Below, one piece after another: positions 23,136 to 36,000 of a stretch of DNA of 64,000 bases (position 1 is its first letter; every line of letters begins with the position of its first letter). Source of the DNA: Varroa destructor (lineage: Eukaryota > Arthropoda > Arachnida > Mesostigmata > Varroidae); the NCBI RefSeq assembly GCF_002443255.2, contig NW_019211454.1:15798243-15862242 (forward strand), given 5' to 3'. A program made the position numbers and the translations under genes. Below the pieces are notes generated by a model. It saw nothing but the letters and a program-made list of their open reading frames with translations. It was not told the origin of the DNA and did not search any database.

Positions 23136-26100
23136 ACACCAATACACTACACTAATAGCACATAAGATACACCGGAAGCAGACCATCTTCAGATATTACA
23201 TAATATGGTCGTCACTTTCAGTTAAGGTCCATAGGCAATCATTTTGGGCGTCGGCAGGCGCTGACGTTAAACGGATGCTGTTGGCATCCAATTCCGAACT
23301 CCTGTCGTGCAGTAGCAACGGCTTATTGCTACTGCTGCGTCTCGTTGCATTTTAAAGCCATCTTTGAAGCCAAAACCTATGTGCGAACAAATACAGCCAT
23401 ATAATTCAATGGCGGATTCCTTCTTCATACTCATATGTATTTAGTTACACATTAGGAGGAGCTTAATTACGGCGGTTTTTAGCAAGCACCGATAGTTTCA
23501 CATTCACCGCTGCATGAAACCGTATTAACGCTTCATGAAACGTCACGGTAGTTGCTAGGGGGAAATTTCGATGCGGAAATGCTCTAAAGGGTACACCGGC
23601 AACGTTCCTTCCCAGATTCTTGTATTGATTCCTTTCGTTTCGCAACAAGGGCAAAGATGAAAACGATAAGCTTAATGAAGTGCACGACTGGCCCATTGCA
23701 CTGTACCTCATTATATACTGTCTGGTTGTTACTGAAAAAGCTAGCAAGATCTCTAGGTTAGACTTCGAAGCACCCATGTGTAGCTGAGATTTCTCTCCGT
23801 AGCAAAGTTCGTAAGGGATTTCACGGAATCAGGAATACATCGGGATCAATCTAGTCTATTCTATATTTCTCTTTCCTTATTCTATCTGTTGTATCTTTAT
23901 TTCACTTTTCGTATCTGTCCCGATTCCATTCGACGTTCGAGGATGCCGACTTCAGTCACGTTTGGGATCATCGGTCTGAAGGGATTGACTGGACTTGAAT
24001 GGCTGTTACCGTTCTGCTGCGGCAGCGTTTCGACTACCCCTGTCTAGTGTCGTCTGTTGAAAGAATTTTCCTCCAAACTGATGAATGGAACAGGATTTTG
24101 CAGGACTACAATAAACCGAATCGACTTGGCTCACACGGGAAACTATACGCGCGCCGGTGACAAAAAAAAGATAGGGGGATATTGAAAAGCTGGGTGATAA
24201 GGATGAGTCGGGTGGCTTAATGAAAAAGTGGCTCGACGAGCGAAAGCAGCGGAAGACATTAACCATAACCACTGTGACCACAGTGATCGTCTTGCTACCA
24301 AATTTAATTATTGCCCATTCTATTCGAAGGAGAAGTGGCGCAATGCAATGGCTGCAGGTGAATTTGAAACTGTGTCGGGTGTTATTGCGATGGCCAGGAA
24401 GCTGTCATGTACCGATCAACAAATCACAGCTCTACGAAGGATTTGAAAGTAGGGCCGTTGTAGAGAACGGGACAATGGCAGGGGGAACGGTGGTAGCTCG
24501 TGGAAGCGATTAAAGCCAACTGACTGTGGCTATGGCGACGGCGATGGAAGCTGGAATAGGATAGCAATAAGTGAAACACCACCAAACGCAGGAAGAGCAG
24601 CTAAACCAGAGTAGTGCTAACTACAACTGATGTCCCCCTGCAACGACACCTTACGCGGTGAAGGACGCGCTAATAAAGAGAATGAATGCGATGTCCCTGC
24701 TCATCACCTTCCTTTAGCACAGCCGGCACGGTAGCCGCCGCCACGACCTTGGTCTCTGTTGCCACTACGGTCGTCAACACCGCTTACGGGCAAAGCTCGC
24801 AGCCAGGCTGAATAGTTGCTTAGAGGGAATAAAGAAGTGGGTTTGCCTTTGGGAGAAGTTAGTCGTAGAAGTTGGCCAGCCGCTGACTGCTTATCGACCG
24901 GGCTTTGCTGGACCATCAGGTGTTCTTCGCTGTATATTGTCCAAGTGTAACAGAAGCAGCAAGTGGCTTAGAAAAGTGCCACAGAAACCCGCTTACCATA
25001 GAAATGGAAGAGGTGGCACTCGACTGGCGTGAACAGCGCAGAAAGTAGAATAAAGAAATGTAAGTCGCTTAGCAGAAGCTAGGCAGCTACGCTTCGCCTA
25101 CCTTAGCGCCTCCAGTTTTTGCCCTTTTTCCCCCAATCAGTACCTCCAAGTTTGCCCCTGATTCAGCTCGTCACGGTGCTATTACTATGAGGCAATGATG
25201 GTGCTGGTCGTATTCTTACAGGGTTTTGCTGACACTGCCGCCTTTAAAGGTAAGTGAATAAAAGGCCGCCCTCAGACACCGCCCAGGTTATATCCATGCC
25301 GCCAGCCATTAGTCTAGGTTTGTTTTCACCATGATCCTGTGTAAGAAGTAGTTAGCGGTGTAAAATGCTTTAGATTCCGTTAAAAAGCTAGTGGTATTGC
25401 TGCTGCTATGGCGTTCGTCACATTGCCATTTCGACCGAGGCTAAAGGAATCAACCACAGGGGTCCTAGGTCCACGTAAGTTGCCATGGTCGGGCCAGCTA
25501 AGAGCCAAAGCTTGTCGGGCCTATCTCGTTATATGATTTATGGTGTGATATAATGTATTTTCTACTTGGCTATGTGAAAATTGGATGTAAATAGCTAGGT
25601 AGCGCTACATAGTTGACAGTGACCTGATAAAAAATTACCTTAGAAAAATTACCTTTTTTAAAAAATGGTGTCATTTTATAATTGGCGTTTATTGATATCT
25701 TTTATTTACATGTGACTACTCTAACAAAATACTAATTTACAACTTGTGCGGGAAACAAAGAAATAAACCTTGTGTGCTTTGTCTTATTGTTCGATCCACG
25801 TTACAGTACTTGGTTGCAATTTAATAGAAAACGTACTGTCTCCACCGAGATGATACGTTTATAGGGTACACCACGTGGCAGAAAACGAAGCTCGACAATG
25901 GGAAGGTACTACTTCCCTGCTGACTACATAGCCTTGTTTAGAGCTAGGACAGCAAGACACGGTACATGATGCTGTACCACAGAAAATACTATCAGGAATA
26001 CAGGAGTACATTAGAAGTTCCAGACGTCGATAATACCGCCAAGACACTAACAACGGGAGCAAATGGTCTTGCTTGTGGCTATACGCATAGAAACCGCCTT

Positions 26101-26460
26101 TAAAGCATGACGCCATGGCCCCTACTTTCCTCCTCTGCTGCTGCCGTCGTTGCTCAATGGAAGGATATCTAGTCTTGAGCGGAAGACCATCTGCGGACAT
26201 CCACGACCGCTTGCTTACCCACCGGCTCTCCTACCTCTGATCCATAAACCAGCAAGATCTTACTGATTCGGCCATTAACAGTAATCCTCGTTTCCTTCCT
26301 GTGCTAAGTAGATGGATGTTCTTAGTGCTCTTTTCGGGGCCAAAGGTACACGTTATCCTAACATGCGCCTGCTTGTGTTATGTACAAATTTTCCGCCGCA
26401 CCCTTAGTTACTCATGCAGCCAGCTTTTCATCACTTCATCTAACATCCACCGTGCGACAG
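23136..26460. other. No recognised gene
   Basis: Open frames at 24220-24513 (+) and 25859-26200 (-) are about 100 codons long and show no motif I can name. The region from 24,500 to 25,500 is moderately GC-rich. No repeat stands out. Confidence 0.4.
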
Positions 26461-26468
26461 GACCCGCT

Positions 26469-26519
26469 CAAGCTGCCAAATACCTGCATCGCATAAGCAT
26501 GCAGGCATTTGGCAACTTG
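26469..26519. repeat. 21-bp hairpin with two mismatches, 9-nt loop
   Basis: The arms 26469-26489 and 26499-26519 are complementary at 19 of 21 positions around the loop CGCATAAGC. The inner seven pairs (CCTGCAT with ATGCAGG) are perfect. Its geometry matches the hairpins at 2470, 17725 and 23084, but the sequence is unrelated to them. Confidence 0.85.
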
Positions 26520-26886
26520 CAGAGTGGATCAACCGTACAGGGTGTTCCCACTCGCAACCTCGGGGCAGCAGTCCCTACACGTTGTGGTTTGGAAAGGACA
26601 ACAGCAAAAACAGCACACCTAACCTAGGCCTTGCTGAGCTTGATCAGGTCCTGCTTAGCTGATTTCAGTGCACCCCTTATCTCCCCCTCCTCCTGACACT
26701 TTCTTAGGAAGAGTAACAGCAACCATAGAAGTTGTTGAATGGGGATTTAATATTATTACATCGTTTTTCCCACTTCGCAGCTTTGTTCTGTCGACCAACC
26801 ATCTCCACTTAACCTTTGTGAGTTCGTTGGCTTACTAAGGGCCAAACAGCCCCAATCTGGAACAGCACACAAAGGTAAATACTAGG

Positions 26887-27135
26887 CTAGATTTGACTAA
26901 GTTTAAGCCAAGACTCTGGCGGATTTACCTTGCAGATACAGCTAGCTAAAGCCTGGGCATGTCTATGGCATCCTTTTGCTTCCTCAATATCATTCTTACG
27001 GGCATCACGCAATTCCAGGACGATGGAAGAAACTGGCATAATGGTGACTGCGGGCCCCTCTTTCTGTGTCATGTTCTCATTCTTAAATTTTAACTGCTCT
27101 CCCATTGGTCGTGTTCCCTTCAGGAATGCGTTTTC
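26887..27135 (-). other. Possible unrecognised coding exon with good donor site
   Basis: An open minus-strand frame of about 82 codons has balanced, soluble-protein-like composition, with segments such as MPVSSIVLELRDARKNDIEE and CHRHAQALASCICK. Directly after the CICK segment there is a consensus-like splice donor, AAG|GTAAAT, with the exon side ending at 26929. The frame closes soon after. I see no family signature. The opposite strand is also open (181 codons from 26930), so composition alone may explain the frame. Confidence 0.25.
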
Positions 27136-27139
27136 TCAG

Positions 27140-30100
27140 ACTCTGCCAGAGAGCAAAAGGGTGCCGGCACGGGCAGTCACTGCGTGGTCGCCAGCAGAAT
27201 GGTCGGCTGATAGAGTGTTGGCACTGTACGAGAACCGCATGGTTACGAATCGGGTTTTGCTGGCTATAAGTCCACATAGCAGGGACTGGTTGAAAACGCC
27301 GGTCGTGAAGTACACACTTGACGCTGTATACGTGACGCTGATTACTCTATTGCTACTATGTGCTCACTCGCTTCAGCTGGGAGCGATTCGCGGTGAGCAT
27401 GATAGCACAGTCCTGCGGAATAAAGCGCGAGGGATCCAAGGCCGTCAAATCCCACGCATTGGAGTGCCAGCCTGAAGCTGCCGAAGTAGCGAAGGCTTTA
27501 ACCACAAAAGAAGAGAGCAAAGGGCAAGTGGAAAAGAGTCGGAACACGAGGAGGACTTTGCAGGGCATGAACCAGACGAATACATGGAGAACGAGTGGAA
27601 AACATAACGAAGCGTTTTAGTGGCAGTGTTACGGACCAAATGAGCCATCTGCTCTGCAGCCGACGTCGCCTATACGACTTGGCATAATACGAATGGCACA
27701 GGATGAGCGGATGGTTCCTGGAAGCGTTGAACCAACCTAAGGAGTCAGCACCAACGATTGCCATTGTTGTTCTTGAGGTGCTGCTGCTACTGTAGAAGCT
27801 GATGTGGTATTCTCCTCGACTGCCGCCATAGTCCATCTCGCGTTGTCTTTAGAGAAATCTGCTAGGAGCTGCACACAGACTCGCGTGAAAACACACCCTC
27901 ATTATTCCTGCTCGCAAGCACCAGTTCATATAAGGCACAGGGATTTGTATGCGATTCGCTTAGTCTGGACGTGCTGAGCCAAGCGGATCCAAGTAAGTAA
28001 CGTTGTCCTTGGTGCTGCTTGAAAACAACAGGGCTGCTGTGTCGGCGGCTGAAGCTCCGAGCGTTAAACACTGAAAACACGCTTTCTACGTGTTCTAGAC
28101 AGGTAAAGTCCGAGATGCAAGAACAAGCTCAACGACGAAGTGCAATATAAAAGGCTCATGTGAGCTAGACATGAAAGCAACCCCTAAATAGTGGACGAGG
28201 GAGTTGCTTTGAGAAAATTGCTTCAAGCACCGTCGCCTACCATCGGCCCAGTCTAGTCCGTTTAATGCTACCCGTAGTAGAGAGCCCTTAAAGCTATGGT
28301 GGAGTCTTCGCTAATCTCACCTGACCGTTGATGAGTCCGTAACTAGAACAACGAGAGAAAAGAGCTAGCCATCCCAGGAAGGCCAATTAACACTCGCAGA
28401 GACATTAGGAGAAGCTGCCGTAAGGGAAACAGGCCTATATGCTCCTGAACAAAGGTGCGTGCATATTAAGGAACACATTTTCCATAAGACGGAGTACATA
28501 GCTACTTATAAAGGAAGAATATCCGAAGCACACTGAACAGGAACAGAAAACAAAGACGTTCGGCCAGTCTCAGGTCTAGTTTTGACCATCCACCGGAACC
28601 TACTGCTTAATTGAGATTGATTGGATGGTGTTAAGACGTCCATCGTACATAGAGGTGTGTGGAGTATGCTTTGTTGTAAAAAATCTGAGGTGAGACGACG
28701 AGGGGCTAAAGTTGTGGGATGTAGGAACGTTAACACTAAGGCGCACAGTGATTGTCCGGCGTTATGGTGAGTCAAATAAGATAAAAAGAAGAGATCTGTT
28801 AAACGTTTGATATTTCAGGTTTAAGGATTCAGGCCTCTTGGGTTGAAATCGTCGTACAGCTGCCATTTTTATTGCTACTGCCACAACAGTAGACAGCTCC
28901 GTATCACGCGAGCGTTGGCAGACGTTGCAGTTTGATGACCAGGTTGTTTGCTTGCTTAGTTGAGATTATGGATGGCGTGACACTGGCGTCATTTGAAAGC
29001 ATTTCAAAATCAATTATTTTCGTCTACGCAGTTTATTGGCTAAGTTATGTGAACGAGGGTGGGCTAAATAGCACGAATCACCCATCCTGCGTCATTTCTT
29101 CAGAAAGCGTGAAAATCGGTTATGACGTATCCGTAGTAAACCCTTGCGGTAGATTGGCGTCAATGTATCAAAATTTTGCTTTATTTAACCTACGAAGAAT
29201 TGACGGGGCTTTAGCAATACCGTTCCTCTAGGCTGTGTTGCTGGATATAGATGCAGCAACTGAATGCGTTTTCGTCCTATGTTTCTATACGTAAAAAAGG
29301 CTCGAGAGTATATTGCGAGATTGTTAGACTTAATGATAACAATAGCAGCAATAACACCAATGACTGAAAAGGACTTGTAAAAATTACGGTCTTCCTGCTA
29401 GTCAGTACAGTACATAGACCGCCTACTTGACTGACTGAATTTTAGCAATATAATAAATTATTATTTTTTCTAGTATATCTCATTTAAGACGCACAATTAC
29501 GATATAGATGCACCGAAATCTATTTTTTTCTACAGTTATTTACCACAGTCAGTTAAATACAGCACTTCCATTATTTATATTACGTCGCTTCTACCGGATC
29601 ATGGTTCCGTTCAATGGAGCAAAGCACACGAGAGAAAATTGCATGGGTTTACTGTGTAAAAGAACGAGCCCATACGAACCTTCCGACAAAACAAGGCTGC
29701 CTTTGTCCTCCAAGATTTATCTTTTTCCGAGGCGAACGTAAACGACCATGTTTGGTTCAGTTGTTTCAGCGCTCGCTACGCCTACCGATGCTGCTTTACC
29801 ACCCACAGGCGACTTCAACACGCCGATCGAGCACCACGGCTATAGAATTGATGATCTAGGTAAACGCTCTGATGGGCAATCTTCAACCGAGCTATAAGGG
29901 GTATATAGGTATACTCGCGCTAACATCTGGAGCACGCTAATTTGATAATAGAAACAGCAAGACTGCATCCCGCATGGTACTTTTGAAGCTTACTTCGAAA
30001 ATTATAATCCTTGCACAAACACATTCAATAACACTTGGCCTTCTTTCATGATCCGAACCTTTCTACCCTTTCCAAGATAGAGAACTGTCTTTCTTTAAAC

Positions 30101-30520
30101 GCCAAGAGTGACTGATACACTATAAATAAACGATCACAATGATCATAATTTACCATTCCACAAATATGCGTATATATGCACAGCGGTAGTTTTTTCAGTA
30201 ACACAGTTTACTACCAAGATTTTATTTAGGTATATTTATTTCGTGAATTCAATTTAACAAGTTAGAATTCAACATGGGATCAGGGACGCGTTTTATTTGT
30301 TAACGCAAGCTTGCCATTTTGCAAGCACTTTCCAGGATTCGAGGGTGGAGTACGTAACGGATTTATTTTACATTCGCACACAGCCTTCCACATGGCAGGA
30401 ACGATAAAAAATCCTGGAAGTTATTTTCTCCTATATTCAAATTAAGTTATTTTGCTATCTTGTTACCAGCGGCGAACCAGTTAATTATTGTAAGCCGCCC
30501 TCATGATCAACGTTACGCAG
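27140..30520. other. No recognised gene
   Basis: Frames up to 112 codons occur on both strands near 27,350-27,840. A plus frame at 28932-29231 (99 codons) is hydrophobic at its start. None is recognised. From 29,250 onward the DNA is AT-rich and holds only short frames. Confidence 0.4.
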
Positions 30521-30521
30521 T

Positions 30522-30563
30522 TTTAACAAAATTTAGTAGTAATTTAACAAAATTTAGTAGTAA
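30522..30563. repeat. Two exact tandem copies of a 21-bp unit
   Basis: The unit TTTAACAAAATTTAGTAGTAA occurs at 30522-30542 and is repeated exactly at 30543-30563, followed by an A run. Exact identity suggests a recent replication-slippage duplication. Confidence 0.92.
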
Positions 30564-30569
30564 AAAAAA

Positions 30570-33075
30570 ATAGTAGACATGTCCGCCTATATGAAATAGT
30601 ATTAAGAGGCCTCATTTCATTACAGTCGTTACTACGAGCCGATATAGCTAATATTCGGTCTATCCTAAACGCCACGCGACCTACGCCAGAGCTATATGGG
30701 TTCTATCTCTTTAAGAGTTTGAAGCTTCCCCTGCCTGTCGATGGTCAGTGATAGGAAGTTGCATCGAAAAAAAGCTCTACAGCCAGTCTTGCGGCCTATG
30801 AATTCGCTCGACCTATTATCCTTACGACAGAATCTTTGAGGAATAGTACGTGCTATGTTACCACAGCCTTTCATCATTTGCATCCCCCGTATGACTCCCA
30901 TTTCGACTGTGACATATACTTCGTGGCGGTATATGAAGTTCTGTTGAATTGGGCTTCGGACATTTTTCCTACAATAGTAGAGGAAGCAACTTCTCTTTGG
31001 TGCTGTTCCTGACACAACAGCCATCAAAACCTCAATTGGCAAAATGACTCAGAAGGATAGCACAATTGCAAATGCAGTCAAGGGGCTGTCATCTATGGAT
31101 GAGCGTTTCGGTCGTGGTGGCAGATGCAGCGGTCGGGGAGATGCTGCAACGTAATGGTGATTCCCAGCAATAATTGGTGTGCATATTACTGTTGAAAGCA
31201 GACGCCGCCTGAATCACCTGCGTGCTATCCGCCTTTTGGATGCAAATATAAGAATATGGCAAATGCAAATATAAGAAACTAGCAGAATTATTAGAGAGGG
31301 AAGCACTATCGTCTGTTATGAGGGAAAGATTTCCAAGAGACGACGTTTCTACCAATGTTGTCGTATTTTCATACTGTTGAGTAGCCGAAAGGAATCGGGG
31401 ACAAACCCAGGCAAGAGCTCCTGAATCAGACCGGGAGGAGGTAGGAACGACTAAATCACTAACGAGGCTCCACTTCTATCCATTATTTATACCATTTAGT
31501 ACTACGTCGCTAGCTGCAAGAAAAGGCACAAACGTATATAAAGTGTGCGTGAAAACTTACAAATGATGAGAACTTCCGATGAGACGTTTAGCCATATACA
31601 CGATTGCTGCCATTCACCGAGTTTAATTCAGTTCCACTGTATTAAATGTACTTACTTCGAACGCCCGTCGATGCTTCATATATAGAGTCCATTTGCAAAC
31701 TGAAAACCTAGCCATTAGCTGCGCTTGCAAAATGTGGAGTTCGCATAGCCTATGCCTTAAGGTTTCCTATTGAATCGATGGAGATGATCTTAGTGTTTTA
31801 ATGTTAAACATCTTAACATTAGAATGTTATATAACCTCTATGACCACATCCTGTTACCTCGTTCCTTCTGTTGTTGTTGCTTTTTATGACTATTTCAAAT
31901 AATGTATTCCTTCATGTAAGGTTTTCACGACCGCACGGCTATTCCCTTTCTCGTTCATTTGGCTAAAACCGTATTCTGCATTGCTAGCACACTGCGTTGA
32001 GTATAGGTACTGACAGCTTGTTTTAACAAGAATCTAGACAGTAAATAACGGAGTCACATAATCAACGAAGCAAAATGGCACCTGGGAAGAAGTGGGGGGA
32101 AGTGCTTGCATTTAGCTTGATGTGTTTGCAGATCTGGACAAGATATTTGGACACATGAAGCCGCCGGGCCTGCTGAGGTTTGGAAGATTTTATAATAATA
32201 AACATTTAGGTCGAACGACACGCAAAGCGGCGTTAGGAACGACCAGAAACGGATAGAGGCCAATTTTCATGACGCGCGGCGGATGCGCGAACGTGCTTGT
32301 TGTCAGAGGGCACTAGCGACAACAACAATAACAAAGCCAGCCTCCGTGACATCGAGTGCTCTTCGGCCCGTCAACGAAAAGCAGCGGATACTCGCGTGAG
32401 CAGTTTTTTGTGACCTCGAAAGGCTTTTGTCGGTTGAACGGTACACGCGACTTGGTTTGTTCAAAAATTCAAAGGTTCGCGGCGCCAGGTTCCCTTTTAG
32501 TAGCGACGGGTTTTTTAATCGGCAGGAAGGGGATAAGTAGGTGGGATGTAAAGGGAGGTACAAGACCCGCGTGACTTGGGTTTTACCACATAGTTCTTGG
32601 TCGACTTTGAGAAACTCAGGACTAAATCAAAAAACCGACCATGGAACGAAAGCGAAAACAAGCCTTTGTAAACATTAAGCCAGTGTGGGGCTTTAAGCGA
32701 GGGCGTTGAAAGGGCAGTAGCCTTAATGATATATGGTCGTGCACCACAAGGGGCTCGCCTTTTTGTGACACTCGCAATTCCTGTTAGGCTTTCTGTACCG
32801 TCCCATTTAAAGTGGCATTTAGCGTTATGAGTGCTGTCTAACGCCATAGTACCACGTTAGAACTCGTCACAGGTAGGTTAAAACACCAGTTCTACTCAAT
32901 AGATCATCAACTGGCTCGCTAGAACCCATATAATCCATAAGTATATACTTGAAGTAAACACTTAACGATATGAAATTCAGTAATTCAACAGGTAACTATA
33001 AGCGTCGCACAAAGCTACTACAGAACCATCCCTAGGCTACTTGGTGTCATATATTCAGATCTTTCACACAGCCGT
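30570..33075. other. No recognised gene; one short direct repeat
   Basis: A 15-bp direct repeat, ATGCAAATATAAGAA, lies at 31240-31254 and 31263-31277, separated by 8 bp. The minus frames at 31042-30692 (116 codons) and 32847-32515 (110 codons) carry no recognised domain. Confidence 0.4.
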
Positions 33076-33078
33076 AAT

Positions 33079-33099
33079 CCATAAATCGTCAATTTATGG
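33079..33099. repeat. 8-bp perfect hairpin
   Basis: CCATAAAT at 33079-33086 pairs with ATTTATGG at 33092-33099 across a 5-nt loop. It is short and AT-rich, so chance is likely. Confidence 0.45.
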
Positions 33100-36000
33100 G
33101 CTAGCAGTTTGCACTGATTTTTTTTCTGAACATTGTCTTACTTCCGCTGTTGCTGCTACTGTTGCCAGTGTTGTAATTGGCCGTGATGGCTGCGCATAAA
33201 GGTTAAAGGGAAACAAATCGACGCTGTGGCTTCTGTGGTGCATAACAGACAACGGCAATAGGAGCATATGGTTCTGCAGCTGGTGAAGTCGGGTAAAGAG
33301 GTAGCACTGTCCAGCGCTATTAAGCTAAGCAACACGCGAACCTCAAAAAAAGACCGAACCAAAGCCGGATAACTGGTGCAGCGTCCACGTGTGCACCGAA
33401 TCGTCTCTACTTTCTTTCCTTTCTGGTTCGTTATTTCTCTGTATTTTTCGTCGGAGCCGAACGCCTTAAAATGACTTATAATGATTTCGATTACCGGTGC
33501 TATAACCTTTGGCATACCCAAAACAACGCTTCGTGGCCGCTTCAGCTTTGACGCGGCTGAGGGAAGCGAGGAGGTCACCTCCGTTTCACCTGTCCTATTT
33601 TGTTTGTTGTTCTACTGATGTTGCGCTGCAGCTACTGGCTATGCAGGTCTCTATCGTAACCCGTCGTCGCTCGTAGCACTCGTAAGCAATGGGTTAAGGC
33701 AGATTCAAGTTTAGGCAGAGGCTGGATTCGCCGTGCTGGTTTCGTGCTGTGGGCTGAGATGGGACCTCACAGCAGCCCCCATGTAGTTAGCGAGGCCGCT
33801 GACGGCTAGTAAAATTAGCCAGCTTGAGTAATTAGCATCTCTTGATTCTGTGAAGTCGTGTTGGCCGATGAATGTGGTGCGTCCTTCATGTTGCGCATGT
33901 AAAGTCTAATGATGATGCGTTATTTGCTGACAACACGAGCATTGTTTGGCGAATTACGCAGGTGAGCGTTGGTGGACATGTGGACGGTATCGGCAGATTA
34001 CCAACCGAGTAAAAGTTATGGTCGAATAGGAAGACGGGCCGTACACGCATTTTCGTGATGGCAGATTACCGTCCAGCGACGAGAATTAATGTTGATAGTA
34101 CGGCGAGCTCAGACTCGCTGATGGATATTGGCCCAGTTGTATCGACTAAATTAACGCGCACTTAGCTCCGTGTAAATTCTTTATAATTTAGGCGTGGAAC
34201 TATTGAAAAACATGATCGTACTTGTTAGTCTAGAATTGTCTGCCACTACGATAACATTGTAATAAAATGCTAAAAAGCCCTGATTTGTTTTTTCGTAAAG
34301 ATAATTTTTTCTCAGATGCGCTGTAGTCGCATATTATTAGCCGTAGCGTTGTAACATATTTTTTCAAGTAATGAGTAGACTTTGTTGCAGTTTCCTAGCA
34401 ATAGTTTTCAGGACGATAATACTATATCGTTTAGCGACGACTCTGAGCAAGGTCGGGCCCAACAATGTCGCCTATAACAAGCTTCATTCGGGTTCGTTCC
34501 CTACTGGCCATTGGCCCGACCCTGTTTAGTTAGCCTCCAGCTCGATAGCTACGACTTTAGCAAACATCGACAACATTTCATATAGCAGTAACATCAACCA
34601 ACCAACCAACCAACAAGCGGATCAGCGACGAAGCTTGGCAGCTGGTTGTTCCCCATAGAATCAATGGCCGCACAGTGAGTTGTGTTGGCCGAGTGTCCCT
34701 GAACCCCCATGAACGCGTTACTGATGCCAGCACACGAGAGCTATTGCACAGCAGTCCTGTACCGAACACCGGCCGGTACGAACAGCAACAAAATTAACCA
34801 ACACCAGTCGTGCTGGAAACAGCAGCAGCAGCAACGGCAGCACCGGGTACGTCAGTTGCAGTATAAGCTTGTCTTGTATACGCAGAACGACTCGCAAGAG
34901 CAAGCGCAGCTTTGCGCCACTATTCCATACGATCAGCTGCATTTTACACACACACTCACGCAAACAGAGAGAGGCAAGGCCACACTTCAGCGTGAAGCCT
35001 ACTTTTTAACAGAAGCGATAGTAGCTTTTCACCCCTTGCGGGCGGGGTAGAGGTTCTAACATCACCCTAATCATTGCAATGCAGATGAGAAGCCAATGCA
35101 ACGCCTCGGCGTCCCAACGTTTCAGCTATAGTCCTATACGTTGTATAAGAAAGCTGCTAAATAGGGTCTCGTCATGTGCTTAGATCCAACAAGTCACCTG
35201 CTACCGCTGCATGCTGATAGAGGCAACCTTACTGCTCTGCAATGTTTACCGTGGTTCATGCTACGCTACCGGATAGCAAGCGATGTTTGCCGTGTGTTGG
35301 ATGCATGTCAAAACAGAGAGGAGAATATACTCTGCGATGTTAGTCAAAGCCAAGCAAATGGTTAGAGTCGTCTGTATCAAACGAGTATAACGACTAAAAC
35401 GGCTGTAACCCCAATGAGCTGTCTTACCTAGTTCGTTTAAGATTCGTTGGAAATAACAAAAAAGTCAATTTTTTTTCCAGAAACATACCATGACCTGCAT
35501 CGTCGCCGGTGAATAAGTGGGCTGGAGGCTTTCTTTACGTACGCCTGGTCTTAACCTAGTCCAGTGTATTGACTGCTCATGTGAGAAGTTATCTAAGGCC
35601 GTCGTCTGCCGATCCCAGGATTGGTAATTCGGCTACCCCACAAAGAGTATAAAAAGAATTTTCTTTTAACGCTATTGGGTATTTTTATTCTGTCAACAAG
35701 TACCCAGAATCACTTCTTTAGTATAGCATCAAAAATCTGCCTTTACCAGAAGATTTGTCCAGGCTGAGTTTTATTGGAATTATGTGGAATAGTTTGTCAT
35801 CATTTAACAACCTGTAGTTTGTGAAGACTTTGCAGGCAAGAGTTTACTCGATGCAACCGAGAAGAATGGGTTTAAGGGAGAATAAGAACAGACTAGTGAC
35901 GACGACGTAATGCAAGTCAGGAAACCGGGAAGATAGCACTGAAGTATGAGGAACAAGGTGAATCAGCGCTAGACAAAAGATTTATTTAAAATGGTTTTGC

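Noticed and set aside
26930..27475. 181-codon plus-strand open frame
   Set aside because: No motif is visible and the opposite strand reads a more protein-like sequence over part of it. It is probably a shadow frame.
34709..35050. Glutamine-rich open frame
   Set aside because: It is produced by a CAG/CAA-type simple repeat, and no domain flanks the Q tract.
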